A stretch of 64,000 bases of DNA from Methanomicrobia archaeon JdFR-19 (GTDB lineage Archaea; Halobacteriota; Methanosarcinia; DSM-18856; Methermicoccaceae), in NCBI GenBank assembly GCA_002010075.1, contig MTMG01000017.1:55141-119140 (forward strand), given 5' to 3'. A program made the translations under genes and the position numbers. The notes under the pieces are model-generated. The model had not been told where the DNA came from and ran no database searches. It worked only from the letters and a program-made list of their open reading frames with translations. Positions 17,201-25,990 of the stretch are shown here, one piece after another; the stretch's first letter is position 1; every line of letters starts with the position of its first letter.

Positions 17201-18076
17201 TCACCCAAGCAGTCCGAGTTTTTTCAGCTCTCTCTCCAGTATAGCTTCATTCTCTGGGCTAAGAGACCCCAAAGGTAGTCGTAAATGTCCTGCTGCAAGT
17301 CCAATCATTTCTGCAGCCTTTTTAACTGGTATCGGGTTTGTCTCGAGAAATAGCGCCCTCACTAGAGGCATCAGCTTGTAATGGTATTTCCTCGCCTCCT
17401 CGATATCACCGCTCAACATAGCATTGGTGAGAGATGCCACAAGAGAGGGTACGACATTCGCAGCAACGGATATTACTCCAATGCCCCCTAGTGCCATGAT
17501 AGGAAGTGTCAGACTGTCGTCTCCAGATATCACGAAGAACTCTTCATCTTTTGTGAGCTCTATTATCTTTGAAATTTGGTTGAGGTCCCCACTTGCTTCT
17601 TTCACACCAACTATGGCAGGGTATTTTGACAGTTCGTACATCAGCTCTGCATCTATGTTTAAACAAGTTCTTGATTTTATGTTGTAAAGTATGATGTCAA
17701 CATCTGCAACATTCATAATTGTCTCAAAGTGCTTTATGAGACCTGCTTTGTTTGGTTTGTTGTAATATGGCGTTACTAAGAGACAAGCATCCGCTCCCGC
17801 ATCTGCTGCAAACTTCGTCAGCTCACAAGCTTCGGCTGTGCTATTTGACCCAGTTCCTGCAATCACAGGAACTGTGGAGTATTCAATGGCTATTTCAATC
17901 AGTCTCTTGTGTTCATCAAAACTCAATGTAGAGGATTCTCCTGTTGTTCCACAAACCACTATGGAATTCACGCCACCATCAATCACGTAAGAAATATTAT
18001 TCCTAAATCCCTCTTCATCTATTTCATCCTCTCGCGTAAATGGTGTTATCAACGCTACTGATGTTCCTTCATACAT
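17201..18076 (-). CDS. dapA: 4-hydroxy-tetrahydrodipicolinate synthase
   Basis: Condenses pyruvate with aspartate semialdehyde. The start MYEGTSVALITPFTRE is chosen because a GAGGTG ribosome site lies seven bases upstream of ATG 18076; the longer in-frame extension overlaps the S17e gene and is not needed. The TPYYNKP motif carries the catalytic Tyr, and the Schiff-base Lys is in VGVKEASGD. At 291 residues the length is usual. It sits 10 nt after rps17e and before dapB. Confidence 0.96.
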   Translation of the reverse strand: MYEGTSVALITPFTREDEIDEEGFRNNISYVIDGGVNSIVVCGTTGESSTLSFDEHKRLIEIAIEYSTVPVIAGTGSNSTAEACELTKFAADAGADACLLVTPYYNKPNKAGLIKHFETIMNVADVDIILYNIKSRTCLNIDAELMYELSKYPAIVGVKEASGDLNQISKIIELTKDEEFFVISGDDSLTLPIMALGGIGVISVAANVVPSLVASLTNAMLSGDIEEARKYHYKLMPLVRALFLETNPIPVKKAAEMIGLAAGHLRLPLGSLSPENEAILERELKKLGLLG

Positions 18077-18086
18077 TCTAAACACC

Positions 18087-18281
18087 TCAGACAGCACTCA
18101 TTCTGTTCTTCTTCCTCGTTATATATCCCGCCACCATGTTCCTGATTTTCTTACTTTTAATATTTGTTAGCTCTTCTACCTTTTTCTTATTTTGCTCAAA
18201 TTCAGAACCAAATTCAGAACCAAATCTTTTCAGCAATTGTTCTGATAGCACCTTGATATATGTAGGTCTCACGTTTCCCAT
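18087..18281 (-). CDS. rps17e: 30S ribosomal protein S17e
   Basis: Archaeal/eukaryotic small-subunit protein of 64 residues: MGNVRPTYIKVLSEQL at the start and KSKKIRNMVAGYIT toward the end, both strongly conserved. Start ATG 18281 has GGAGGTG five bases upstream. It opens the minus-strand transcript leading into dapA and dapB, an arrangement known from other euryarchaea. The sequence repeats GSEF twice in a row (residues about 21-28), a small local duplication also visible in the DNA. Confidence 0.93.
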   Translation of the reverse strand: MGNVRPTYIKVLSEQLLKRFGSEFGSEFEQNKKKVEELTNIKSKKIRNMVAGYITRKKNRMSAV

Positions 18282-18327
18282 CCAGAGGCACCTCCACACC
18301 AACTTAAATAAAGATTTGTTAAATTCT

Positions 18328-18377
18328 TTATCAGAAAATAGTATATATTATTTATCGGAATAAGCATTCCGATAAGT
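18328..18377 (+). promoter_or_regulatory. Promoter-operator copy 1 with palindrome ATCGGAAT-N4-ATTCCGAT
   Basis: TTATCAGAAA, a TATA-like TATATATTAT and a palindrome at 18354-18373 (24 bp if the flanking bases 18352-18375 are counted) precede an ATG at 18378 by four bases. The same arrangement and spacing recur at 20137-20186 before the FAD oxidase gene. The operator lies between TATA and start codon, so a bound protein would block initiation. Confidence 0.72.
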
Positions 18378-18428
18378 ATGGAAGACAATCTTGAAGCAAC
18401 GATATATGAAATTTAGAAATATATATAA
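18378..18428 (+). CDS. Possible short leader or remnant ORF behind promoter copy 1
   Basis: From ATG 18378, exactly where the FAD oxidase starts relative to the matching promoter, twelve codons MEDNLEATIYEI run to TAG (18414-18416) and then KYI and TAA. It may be a leader peptide, or what remains of a gene removed downstream of a duplicated promoter. It does not resemble the FAD oxidase N-terminus apart from an acidic start. No function is claimed. Confidence 0.3.
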
Positions 18429-18438
18429 ATGGCAGGGC

Positions 18439-18804
18439 TCAGTCAGTAGATGCCCTGCCTATGGCTTTAAGCAGTTCTATCATTATGCCCATTCCCTTCT
18501 GCACATCCTCGTCCTTCATCGCTTTGATAAGTCCCCAAGTGCTGACTTTAGGTGGGTTTAGCAGTGCCTTATCCAGATTGGGGTCTTGTAAACCCCTTTC
18601 CAAGACATCAATCAAGTCAGTGCTTGCTACCGTATTTATCAGCTTGAATACGACAGACATGACCTCTGCTATATCATGCACCATTTGATCGTTCAGAAAG
18701 TCACGCAGAAACTTGACAGTGTTTAGTACCTCTACAAGAGCGTCGAGTTCAGACTGATCTAATTCAACTGGAATCGTCTCTTTTTCTTTCATTTCTCCTG
18801 TCAT
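18439..18804 (-). CDS. DUF1641 family protein
   Basis: Cytoplasmic helical protein of 121 residues. The start is ATG 18804, preceded by AAGGAGGGAG. The family core with LIxxLxxGLxDP is seen as IDVLERGLQDPNLDKALLNPPKVSTWGLIKAM (about residues 65-97). DUF1641 proteins commonly sit beside sulfide:quinone oxidoreductase-like or formate dehydrogenase genes, as here, where it follows the flavoprotein gene by 16 nt. The biochemical role is unknown. Confidence 0.82.
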   Translation of the reverse strand: MTGEMKEKETIPVELDQSELDALVEVLNTVKFLRDFLNDQMVHDIAEVMSVVFKLINTVASTDLIDVLERGLQDPNLDKALLNPPKVSTWGLIKAMKDEDVQKGMGIMIELLKAIGRASTD

Positions 18805-18820
18805 TTTTTCTCCCTCCTTT

Positions 18821-20014
18821 TTACATGAGTGCCTTGAGTTCTGTGTCCCAGTAGATGTAGTAATACATGCGGTAAATGAGCCAGCCAAGTTTCGTTGGCT
18901 TGAAAGGTTCAAGTGGCTTATCATACATCCAAGTCGCAATGTGGGCCTCACCTCTCGTGGATGGAGTATATATGGCTCCTACGAATGGGCATCCGAGTTC
19001 TCCCATGTATGACACCTTTATGCCATTGCCATGTAACTCATTTATCAGGTTCTGAGCCACTATCAGCGACTGGTAGTGTGCACCTATACCAGTTTTAACA
19101 GCACCCGCTGTACTTCCATCTCCCATGGCATAAACTTCATCATAATTACCAACCGGCCCTCGATATTGCAGGGTGTATTTGTCTACAGGAATCCAGCCAC
19201 CCTCTACTGCTATACCGGAATCAGAGAATGCTTTTATGCCCTTGTGTGGTGGAATCGTAATCAACAAATCATATTTTATACGTTCGCCATCCGCACCCAC
19301 AACCTCTTTATTATTTGCATCTACTTCGGAAAGCTTGAAGTTTCTTGTTATGTTGATATTCCGCTCTTCAAACACTTTAGTTGCTATTTGGTTATATGCT
19401 GGAGGTCCAATGGTTTCAATGGGCCATAAGAACTCGATTTCAACATTCTTACGTACTTCTTCACCTCTGATATAGCGCAAATAAGCGTCCAGCATCACTG
19501 TGAACTTACCCGGGGCACCAGGACAAGGGATGGGCATCTGTGGGGTTAATATGACTATCCGTCCCTTATCAAAAGTCTTCACAAGTTTCCCTAGCTTAAG
19601 AGCATCCTCTATCGATGTATAGAACGTGTTGAAATCATTTGAGAGGCCCGGAACACTTTCCACATCAGCTTGGCATCCAGTTGCAATTACGAGGTAGTCG
19701 TAGGAGTAGCTCCTACCACTTGCAACAGTTACTTTTCGATCTGCCAGATCCACACTTTTTACCTCTCCATCTCTTCCAAATACTGCCTTTACTCTCGGAC
19801 TAATCACTTTCTTCCTTGGCATAGTCAGGTCTTCCGGTGTGTAAAGCCCAAAGGGAATGAAAGTGAAACCGCCTTGGAATACGTTCACGTCATTCTTGTC
19901 CAGTATTGTTATTTCTACCTCACCCTTGGCGATTTCCTTTCTGAATTCTCTTGCCAGTTTGTTCGCTACCGCTGACCCTCCAAGACCAGCACCCAAAATC
20001 AAAACTTTCTTTGA
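18821..20014 (-). CDS. Sulfide:quinone oxidoreductase-like FAD-dependent oxidoreductase
   Basis: 397-residue flavoprotein. The start MSKKVLILGAGLGGSAVAN is chosen for its perfect GGAAGGAGGT ribosome site; the ORF extends further upstream without support. FAD motifs are GAGLGG (residues 8-13), YDYLVIATGCQ (about 106-116) and a C-terminal MGDGSTAGAVKTG. A Cys in PIPCPGAPGK and one in GCPFVGA may be redox-active. Relatives oxidise sulfide or pass electrons to quinone-like carriers at the membrane. The partner DUF1641 gene follows. True substrate is uncertain. Confidence 0.82.
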   Translation of the reverse strand, partial: SKKVLILGAGLGGSAVANKLAREFRKEIAKGEVEITILDKNDVNVFQGGFTFIPFGLYTPEDLTMPRKKVISPRVKAVFGRDGEVKSVDLADRKVTVASGRSYSYDYLVIATGCQADVESVPGLSNDFNTFYTSIEDALKLGKLVKTFDKGRIVILTPQMPIPCPGAPGKFTVMLDAYLRYIRGEEVRKNVEIEFLWPIETIGPPAYNQIATKVFEERNINITRNFKLSEVDANNKEVVGADGERIKYDLLITIPPHKGIKAFSDSGIAVEGGWIPVDKYTLQYRGPVGNYDEVYAMGDGSTAGAVKTGIGAHYQSLIVAQNLINELHGNGIKVSYMGELGCPFVGAIYTPSTRGEAHIATWMYDKPLEPFKPTKLGWLIYRMYYYIYWDTELKALM

Positions 20015-20081
20015 CATCTTTATACCTCCTTCCAAAAAACTAAAAAGCACCTCCATTAGACTGCTCTTTTCCCAATTTCTA

Positions 20082-20119
20082 TACATTTGTATATAAAAGT
20101 TTCTCTACATTTGTATATA
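20082..20119. repeat. Direct repeat TACATTTGTATATA, two copies, upstream of the SQR-like gene
   Basis: The 14-mer occurs at 20082-20095 and 20106-20119, 24 bp apart start to start, just upstream of the SQR-like gene on the minus strand. On that strand it reads TATATACAAATGTA, so one copy may supply a TATA element and the pair may be a regulator's double site. Confidence 0.55.
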
Positions 20120-20136
20120 TATAACAAAACATAAGC

Positions 20137-20186
20137 TTATCAGAAATCTATATATATTATCAATCGGAATATATATTCCGATTAAC
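20137..20186 (+). promoter_or_regulatory. Promoter-operator copy 2, with 22-bp perfect palindrome, driving the FAD oxidase operon
   Basis: TTATCAGAAA, a TATA-like TATATATTAT and a perfect palindrome at 20162-20183 (half site AATCGGAAT, A/T centre) stand immediately before ATG 20187. TATA-to-ATG spacing of about 30 bp implies a leaderless mRNA. The element matches copy 1 at 18328. Confidence 0.75.
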
Positions 20187-21845
20187 ATGACCGAGTATTA
20201 CTATGTTGAGGATCAAGCAGATATCCCTCAATTTATTAGAGACCTCCTAACAAAGTCTCCCGCCAGAGTAGTCACACCCCTCAATGTAGATGAATTAAGA
20301 GAGGTGGTGGAAAAGGCAGTTGAAGAGGGGGTTCCCCTTGTGCCAAGGGGTGCAGCAACTTCTGCATACGGAGGTATTATTCCAATCAAGGAGGGGGTTG
20401 TGGTAAACCTCTCAAAAATAAATAAGATAGGCGAGGTCAAAGGCAGATGTATATGGGTCGAGGCTGGTGCAACTTGGAGCAACGTTTATGAGAAGATATC
20501 TCCTACCTTTGATGTACTGGCATATCCAACGAGCTGGTTTTCCACGATTGGTGGATGGGTTGCAACTGGTGGATATGGCATACACTCAATGAAGTTCGGA
20601 CACTTTTCTGAGCAGGTTGAGGCAATTGATGTGATTGATTCGTATGGGATGAGAACCGTGAGGAGACGAGACCCAGAATTCAAATACTACTTCGGTACTG
20701 AAGGACAGTTTGGTATAATTGTTCGTATAAAGCTAAGAATCAGGAAGAGCGTTGCTTCAACTGTACATCTGATACATGGCAACCTCGAGGCATTTGAGAG
20801 ATTATCCTCTGTTAAAGTTTCACATGTTGTTTATTATGATGAGAACAGATTGAGGGAAATAAATGAACTCTCCAAAAAAGAGATACTCTCCTTGAGTGAT
20901 AGCATACTGGTTGAAGTAGAAGAAGATGATGAGTTTGTAGGTGTATTTGAAAATGAGGAAGAGAGATGGAAGGCAAACTATCTCTGGAACGAAAGGTTCT
21001 TCCCATTGCGCTCGAAAAAAATGGGACCGGGAATTTTGGCTTCCGAACTTGTTATGCCGATAGAGAGACTGAAAGATTTTGTAAGAAAAATTGAAAAAAC
21101 AGCCCATAGATTTGGAGTCTCCATATCCATAGAAGCACATGCCGTTGGGAATGGAAGATGTTTGGTCATACCAAGTTTCACAACAAATAAAAGAGGGCTT
21201 ACTTATTTAGCACACCTCTTTCTAGTGTTGACACTCACTCAGATCGGAACAGAATATGGCGGAGTTCCATATGGGACTGGTATTTGGAACCTTCCGTTTG
21301 TTCATGAAAGATTTTCAAACCTTGCAGAATTGATGTCGTACAAAAAGGAAGTAGACCCACAAGAAATTTTCAATCCAATGAAAACATTCCAAGGACCGAC
21401 TCTTCTTCCATCGAATCCAAGACTGAGGAAGATAATACTTTCAACATTGAGTAAATTTGTGTTTGTTCCATCAAAAAAGGAGTCAGATAAGGGGTGTAAA
21501 GATGCCCTTGCTGAAAGTATAAACGCATGTGCAAAGTGTTCCGCATGTGTAAGTGTGTGTCCAGCGTACTATATAACTGGTGATGAGACTATTACGCCCA
21601 GAGGAAAACTGTACAAAGCCAGAAATATTGAGCAACTTTCGAGAGATGAAGCTGAGAGAATGTTTTTCTGTCTGCACTGTGGGAGATGCGAAGAAGTGTG
21701 TCAGGAAGGACTGAGATTGCTTGAGTCATGGGATTTGCTTGAGGATATATTAAGAGAGAGGTTTGATTTTCCAAGAGAGAAAGTTGAGGAGTTTGTTGCG
21801 GAGATAGACAGAAAGGATGTCTACAAAATCATTAGGAGTTGGTGA
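20187..21845 (+). CDS. FAD-linked oxidase with C-terminal 4Fe-4S domain (glycolate/D-lactate dehydrogenase-like)
   Basis: 552 residues. The N-terminal FAD_binding_4 domain carries PLVPRGAATSAYGG (residues about 50-63) and STIGGWVATGGYGIHSMKFG. A C-terminal FAD-oxidase domain ends at YKKEVDPQEIFNP, followed by two ferredoxin-like clusters, CAKCSACVSVCP and CLHCGRCEEVCQ (about 447-505). Relatives oxidise 2-hydroxy acids such as D-lactate or glycolate. It leads a plus-strand run into the glutamate synthase genes and is probably controlled by the palindrome upstream. Substrate is not determined by the sequence. Confidence 0.85.
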   Translation: MTEYYYVEDQADIPQFIRDLLTKSPARVVTPLNVDELREVVEKAVEEGVPLVPRGAATSAYGGIIPIKEGVVVNLSKINKIGEVKGRCIWVEAGATWSNVYEKISPTFDVLAYPTSWFSTIGGWVATGGYGIHSMKFGHFSEQVEAIDVIDSYGMRTVRRRDPEFKYYFGTEGQFGIIVRIKLRIRKSVASTVHLIHGNLEAFERLSSVKVSHVVYYDENRLREINELSKKEILSLSDSILVEVEEDDEFVGVFENEEERWKANYLWNERFFPLRSKKMGPGILASELVMPIERLKDFVRKIEKTAHRFGVSISIEAHAVGNGRCLVIPSFTTNKRGLTYLAHLFLVLTLTQIGTEYGGVPYGTGIWNLPFVHERFSNLAELMSYKKEVDPQEIFNPMKTFQGPTLLPSNPRLRKIILSTLSKFVFVPSKKESDKGCKDALAESINACAKCSACVSVCPAYYITGDETITPRGKLYKARNIEQLSRDEAERMFFCLHCGRCEEVCQEGLRLLESWDLLEDILRERFDFPREKVEEFVAEIDRKDVYKIIRSW

Positions 21846-21847
21846 TT

Positions 21848-23089
21848 ATGAAACCATTCCATCAGCCACCACATCAGATGCCACATTCAGCTGATGCTCC
21901 ATCCAAATCAATGGCAAGTCAGTTTGCTGTCAGAAGGGGAGACGAGTGTGCGAATTGTGGACTCTGTAAGAGGGTATGTATCTACGGTGTTCATGAGAGA
22001 CTTGAAGAAGACCCAAGATTTATGGCACCTCCAAAGCAGGAAATGTGCAGAGGCTGTTTGAGGTGTGTAATGGAATGCCCGAGAAATGCCATAACAGTCG
22101 TTCCAAATGCAGACAGTGATGTTGAGAACATAATTCTTTTCGAAGCTTCAACTGGAAAGGTTCCTGTGAGTGGAGCGGGCTATGGTGGCAGGTTTGGAGG
22201 ATATGGATTTGATGGAATATGGCTTGATATGTCTGAGATAGTGAGACCAACGCGGGATGGCATACATGGAAGGGAGTATATATCCACGGTGGTAGAGATA
22301 GGCAGGTTCCCACCTTATCTTAAGTTTGGTGATGGTGAAGTAGAGAAGAGTATGGAAGAGTTGTTCACAATAGAGGTACCATTTCCAATACTTTTCAGAG
22401 AGGTATCTGCAATGGATTCTGTAGTTGAGTGCATACTTGAAGCAACATCCAAACTGGGCACATACATGATCGTGAGTGAGGATACATATGACGCTTATCC
22501 TTCTTACAGAGATAATATGCTTGTGGAGGTAGATGTCGAAAGTGGGATGATGGACGAACAAAGAACAATAACGAGGGTTGAAGTACGCTCTGGTATCGAG
22601 GAATTGGTGTATAAACTGTTCAAGAACGGATGCGCAATCGTGCATTTGACCGCAAGAGGAGATGGAAGGAGTTATGATGGAAAGTTTGCAGGAGATATTG
22701 TTGAGAGTGTTCATGATTATCTTATGAGTAAGGGGGTAAGAGAGGTTGCATCTATTGTTTTCAGTGGTGGCATATTGAAGGCAGAACATGTTCCCAAATC
22801 ACTCATACTTGGTGCAGATGCGGTGGCTATTGATAAGCCGTTGTTGATTGCCCTCGAATATGCAGATTGTCTCTCATCTGATTTGAGCATTGACTGGGGT
22901 GTTCAGAGAATCATCAATCTTATGTGTTCTTGGAGAGACCAGCTACTCGAGGTGCTTGGTGCGATGGGCATGAGAGATGTTAGAAGAATCAGGGGCGAGA
23001 AGGGAAGGGCTATGTTCATGAGAGACCTTGAAAATGAGTTTATACAGAACTGTGGATTTGAGGTGCATGAAAATGACGACGGAACTTAA
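21848..23089 (+). CDS. Ferredoxin-domain paralogue of the glutamate synthase FMN subunit
   Basis: Two 4Fe-4S motifs near the N-terminus (CANCGLCKRVC and CRGCLRCVMECP), then a barrel region related to GltB2. The C-terminal DWGVQRIINLMCSWRDQLLE clearly parallels the end of the neighbouring GltB2 protein. Missing are the GGYGGTGAAP FMN loop and the CRRCGNC cluster that GltB2 has, so it may be a non-catalytic or differently acting partner subunit. Start ATG 21848 is three bases after the FAD oxidase stop. Its end overlaps the gltB2 start by 23 nt. Confidence 0.75.
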   Translation: MKPFHQPPHQMPHSADAPSKSMASQFAVRRGDECANCGLCKRVCIYGVHERLEEDPRFMAPPKQEMCRGCLRCVMECPRNAITVVPNADSDVENIILFEASTGKVPVSGAGYGGRFGGYGFDGIWLDMSEIVRPTRDGIHGREYISTVVEIGRFPPYLKFGDGEVEKSMEELFTIEVPFPILFREVSAMDSVVECILEATSKLGTYMIVSEDTYDAYPSYRDNMLVEVDVESGMMDEQRTITRVEVRSGIEELVYKLFKNGCAIVHLTARGDGRSYDGKFAGDIVESVHDYLMSKGVREVASIVFSGGILKAEHVPKSLILGADAVAIDKPLLIALEYADCLSSDLSIDWGVQRIINLMCSWRDQLLEVLGAMGMRDVRRIRGEKGRAMFMRDLENEFIQNCGFEVHENDDGT

Positions 23090-24527
23090 AATATATCCAA
23101 AAGTGAAAATAGCACCACACAGCATTCTTGACTCGATTAATACAAAAGTTATTGTGAGGAATGAAAATTGTATAGCATGTGGTACTTGTGAGAGTGTATG
23201 TATAAACAAGGCACATACGAGACCGAGAGGCTATAACACAGTTATAACCCTTCCTGAAAAGTGCGAGTTTTGTGGTAAGTGTGTTGAGAACTGTCCAATG
23301 AACGCTCTATCAATTGAAAGAAATATGCTAATGGATGTTATGGGGGATTCCAGATGGACACCAGAGCTCATAATATCAACATGGAAACAAGCATCTACTG
23401 GCTCATCCCCTACGTCAATTGAGTGTGAGGTTGGTAGAAGTGGAGGAGGATTTGACAGACTCCATTTCAAATTCAGAGACAGGGCGGTGAAGAAAGAGTA
23501 TGTGGATACCTCGATAGAGCTCAACAAGAGAGAATCTGGTCCGAGGATAAGAATAGACGTTCCTTGGTATGGGGGTGGCATGTCATATGGTTCGATTAGC
23601 AAGAATGTTATGCTTGCAAGAGCTATTGCTGCAAAGGAGTGGAACACATTTACATGTACTGGTGAAGGGGGATATCCTGAGGAGCTGGTTCCATATAAGG
23701 ACCATGTGATAACACAGATTGCAACTGGGCTTTTTGGCGTTAGCGAGGAGACAATAAAAAGGGCAAGAATTGTTGAGTTCAAGTATGCACAAGGTGCAAA
23801 GCCAGGATTGGGTGGCCATCTACTTGCAGACAAGGTCACGCCCGATGTTGCAAAAATGCGAGAGGTCGTTCCATATAGAAGCCTCTTTTCACCATTTCCC
23901 TTCCACAGCGTGTACTCAATAGAAGACCACAAAAAGCATGTGGATTGGGTGAGAGCAATAAAGCCAGAGCTGGTAGTTTCTGCAAAAGTCTCTACACCAT
24001 CTGATGTTGATATGGTTGCAATTGGTGTTTATTATGCTGGTGCGAACATTGTGCACATAGATGGCGGGTATGGGGGGACTGGAGCAGCGCCAAATATTGC
24101 AAAAAAGAATATAGCAATGCCTTTAGAGTATGCAATACCAAAGGTGCATAGATTTCTTGAACATGAAGGTGTTAGAGATGAGATAGTCTTGATAGCAAGC
24201 GGAGGTATTAGAAGTGTGTATGACATTGCAAAAGCGATTGCTTTGGGGGCAGATGGTGCAGTCATTGGAACTGCAGAGCTTGTTGCATTGGGGTGTAGAA
24301 GATGTGGGAATTGTGAGAGTGGAAGAGGATGTCCATTGGGAATAGCAACAACAGACCCAGAATTAAGTTGTGAGATTGATGTTGATTGGGCATCTCAGAG
24401 ACTGATAAATTTGTTTGCTTCTTGGAAAGAACAGCTTGTTGAAATCCTTAGGAAGGTAGGAGTTGAAAGTGTTGAGGAGCTAAGAGGGAGGACTGACCTT
24501 CTAAGATATGAGGGGGCGAAGATATGA
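23067..24527 (+). CDS. gltB2: Glutamate synthase, archaeal FMN/Fe-S subunit (domain 2)
   Basis: Reduces 2-iminoglutarate, formed from 2-oxoglutarate and glutamine-derived ammonia, to glutamate. N-terminal ferredoxin clusters CIACGTCESVC and CEFCGKCVENC feed electrons. The FMN barrel holds PWYGGGMSYGSIS, GAKPGLGGHL and HIDGGYGGTGAAP, and a C-terminal CRRCGNCESGRGCP carries the third cluster. I chose ATG 23067, inside the previous gene. The TGA overlaps the gltB1 ATG, so domains 2 and 1 are coupled. Length 486. Confidence 0.93.
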   Translation: MKMTTELKIYPKVKIAPHSILDSINTKVIVRNENCIACGTCESVCINKAHTRPRGYNTVITLPEKCEFCGKCVENCPMNALSIERNMLMDVMGDSRWTPELIISTWKQASTGSSPTSIECEVGRSGGGFDRLHFKFRDRAVKKEYVDTSIELNKRESGPRIRIDVPWYGGGMSYGSISKNVMLARAIAAKEWNTFTCTGEGGYPEELVPYKDHVITQIATGLFGVSEETIKRARIVEFKYAQGAKPGLGGHLLADKVTPDVAKMREVVPYRSLFSPFPFHSVYSIEDHKKHVDWVRAIKPELVVSAKVSTPSDVDMVAIGVYYAGANIVHIDGGYGGTGAAPNIAKKNIAMPLEYAIPKVHRFLEHEGVRDEIVLIASGGIRSVYDIAKAIALGADGAVIGTAELVALGCRRCGNCESGRGCPLGIATTDPELSCEIDVDWASQRLINLFASWKEQLVEILRKVGVESVEELRGRTDLLRYEGAKI

Positions 24528-25975
24528 GATACCAGAGAGAGTTGGAAGGTGGATGTGGAGTTCTCGGTGTTATATCAACCACACCAATAAAGGGAAAATA
24601 TCTATTCAGACCTCTTGTACAAATGCACAACAGGGGGAATGGAAAGGGAGGGGGAATTGCTGCAATGGGGCTTTCTCCAGAGGAATGGGGAGTTGATGAG
24701 GACATATTATATGAAGACTACATGCTCACTATTGCATATCTTGACCCATCTGTTAGAGACGAGGTTGAAAGTGAAATATACTCTGTTATGAACGTTGATT
24801 TTTCCAAAAGAATAGAGACGCTTGAAGATTATCGAGAAATTGGACTCAACGTAAAGCCACCAGAAGTTCTGGTATATTTCTGTAAACCCAAAAAATCTGC
24901 TCTTGAGAACTTTAAGCTATTCCATCCAGAATTGCAAGATAGTGAACTTGAAGACGAATTTGTATTCAGGAATTCAATAAAATTGAATAAACACTATTAT
25001 TCATCTGATAGAAGGGCGTTTGTCCTTTCGCATGGAAAGAATATGATAGTACTCAAGGTAGTTGGTTATGCAGAGCAAGTGATAAAATATTACAGGCTTG
25101 AAGACATTAGTGCCCATGTCTGGATTGGTCATCAGAGATACCCCACAAGGGGGAGAGTATGGCACCCAGGAGGGGCACATCCATTTGTGGGATTGAATGA
25201 TGCTTTGGTGCACAATGGCGACCTTGCAAACTATCACTCCATTGCAACATATCTCAAAGAGAGAGAGTGCGAGATTCTGTTCATGACAGATACTGAAGTT
25301 GCAGCTCTTCTATTTGACATGCTTACAAGAGTATATAAGTATCCAATAGAATATGCGATTGAGGCGATGGCTCCAACATGTGAGAGAGACTTCTGTCTAT
25401 TGTCACCGGAAAAACAGAGAGTATATAGAGCAATTCAATCAATTCATGCCAGATTCTCTCCGGATGGTCCATGGTTCTTTATAATTGCCAAAAACTACCC
25501 TGAAAGTGGGAAAATGAGCTTGATAGGCATAACAGATACATCAATGCTAAGGCCTCAAGTTTTTGCTCTTCAGAGAAGGAAAGAGAGCATAGGAATCATA
25601 GCATCAGAAAAACAGGCGATAGATGCATTGTTGGAGGAAGTACAAGAGCTTGGATTTGATCCGATTGCAGATGCCTACTGGAATGCAAGAGGCGGAAGCT
25701 ACACAGATGGTGGTGCGTTTATTTATGAGTTAACAGAGCAGGGATTGAAGATAACAGACAAATTTGGAAAGGATGTTATAGCGGATACGTTGCCATTCGA
25801 TGTCAAAGAACCAATCGACAGGGATGAAAGAGCGGAGATAGAATACGTACTTCGTTCTGGAGATGCCTACTCTGCTTTCGAATTGATATCACAGATAATA
25901 GATTTCAAGGAAGTAAGAGACATACTGCTTAAGATAAGTGAAGAAGGTGATGAAGAGAAGGAGTGTGTGATTTAG
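24524..25975 (+). CDS. gltB1: Glutamate synthase glutaminase domain (domain 1), ending at a TAG that is in frame with gltB3
   Basis: Class II glutamine amidotransferase releasing ammonia for GltB2. A ten-residue propeptide precedes the catalytic Cys in ELEGGCGVLGV (Cys11). The amidotransferase motifs HNRGNGKGGG, HQRYPTRGR and HNGDLANY follow. The 483-residue frame ends at TAG (25973-25975), the only TAG in the window that could be a terminal stop. The next codons stay open into gltB3 in the same frame. Read through, the product is a GATase-GXGXG fusion of 818 residues (24524-26980). The alternative is a normal stop with reinitiation. Confidence 0.9.
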   Translation: MRYQRELEGGCGVLGVISTTPIKGKYLFRPLVQMHNRGNGKGGGIAAMGLSPEEWGVDEDILYEDYMLTIAYLDPSVRDEVESEIYSVMNVDFSKRIETLEDYREIGLNVKPPEVLVYFCKPKKSALENFKLFHPELQDSELEDEFVFRNSIKLNKHYYSSDRRAFVLSHGKNMIVLKVVGYAEQVIKYYRLEDISAHVWIGHQRYPTRGRVWHPGGAHPFVGLNDALVHNGDLANYHSIATYLKERECEILFMTDTEVAALLFDMLTRVYKYPIEYAIEAMAPTCERDFCLLSPEKQRVYRAIQSIHARFSPDGPWFFIIAKNYPESGKMSLIGITDTSMLRPQVFALQRRKESIGIIASEKQAIDALLEEVQELGFDPIADAYWNARGGSYTDGGAFIYELTEQGLKITDKFGKDVIADTLPFDVKEPIDRDERAEIEYVLRSGDAYSAFELISQIIDFKEVRDILLKISEEGDEEKECVI

Positions 25976-25990
25976 ACCCTAACCTTGCTC

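Noticed and set aside
18087..18302. Upstream seven-residue extension of S17e
   Set aside because: The conserved start MGNVRPTYIK and a GGAGGTG site five bases before it support ATG 18281.
22148..22789. 213-residue minus-strand ORF
   Set aside because: Antisense to the glutamate synthase paralogue, rich in Cys, His and Tyr as expected from a reverse-frame shadow.
23231..23932. 233-residue minus-strand ORF
   Set aside because: Antisense to gltB2 with no recognisable domain and no ribosome site.
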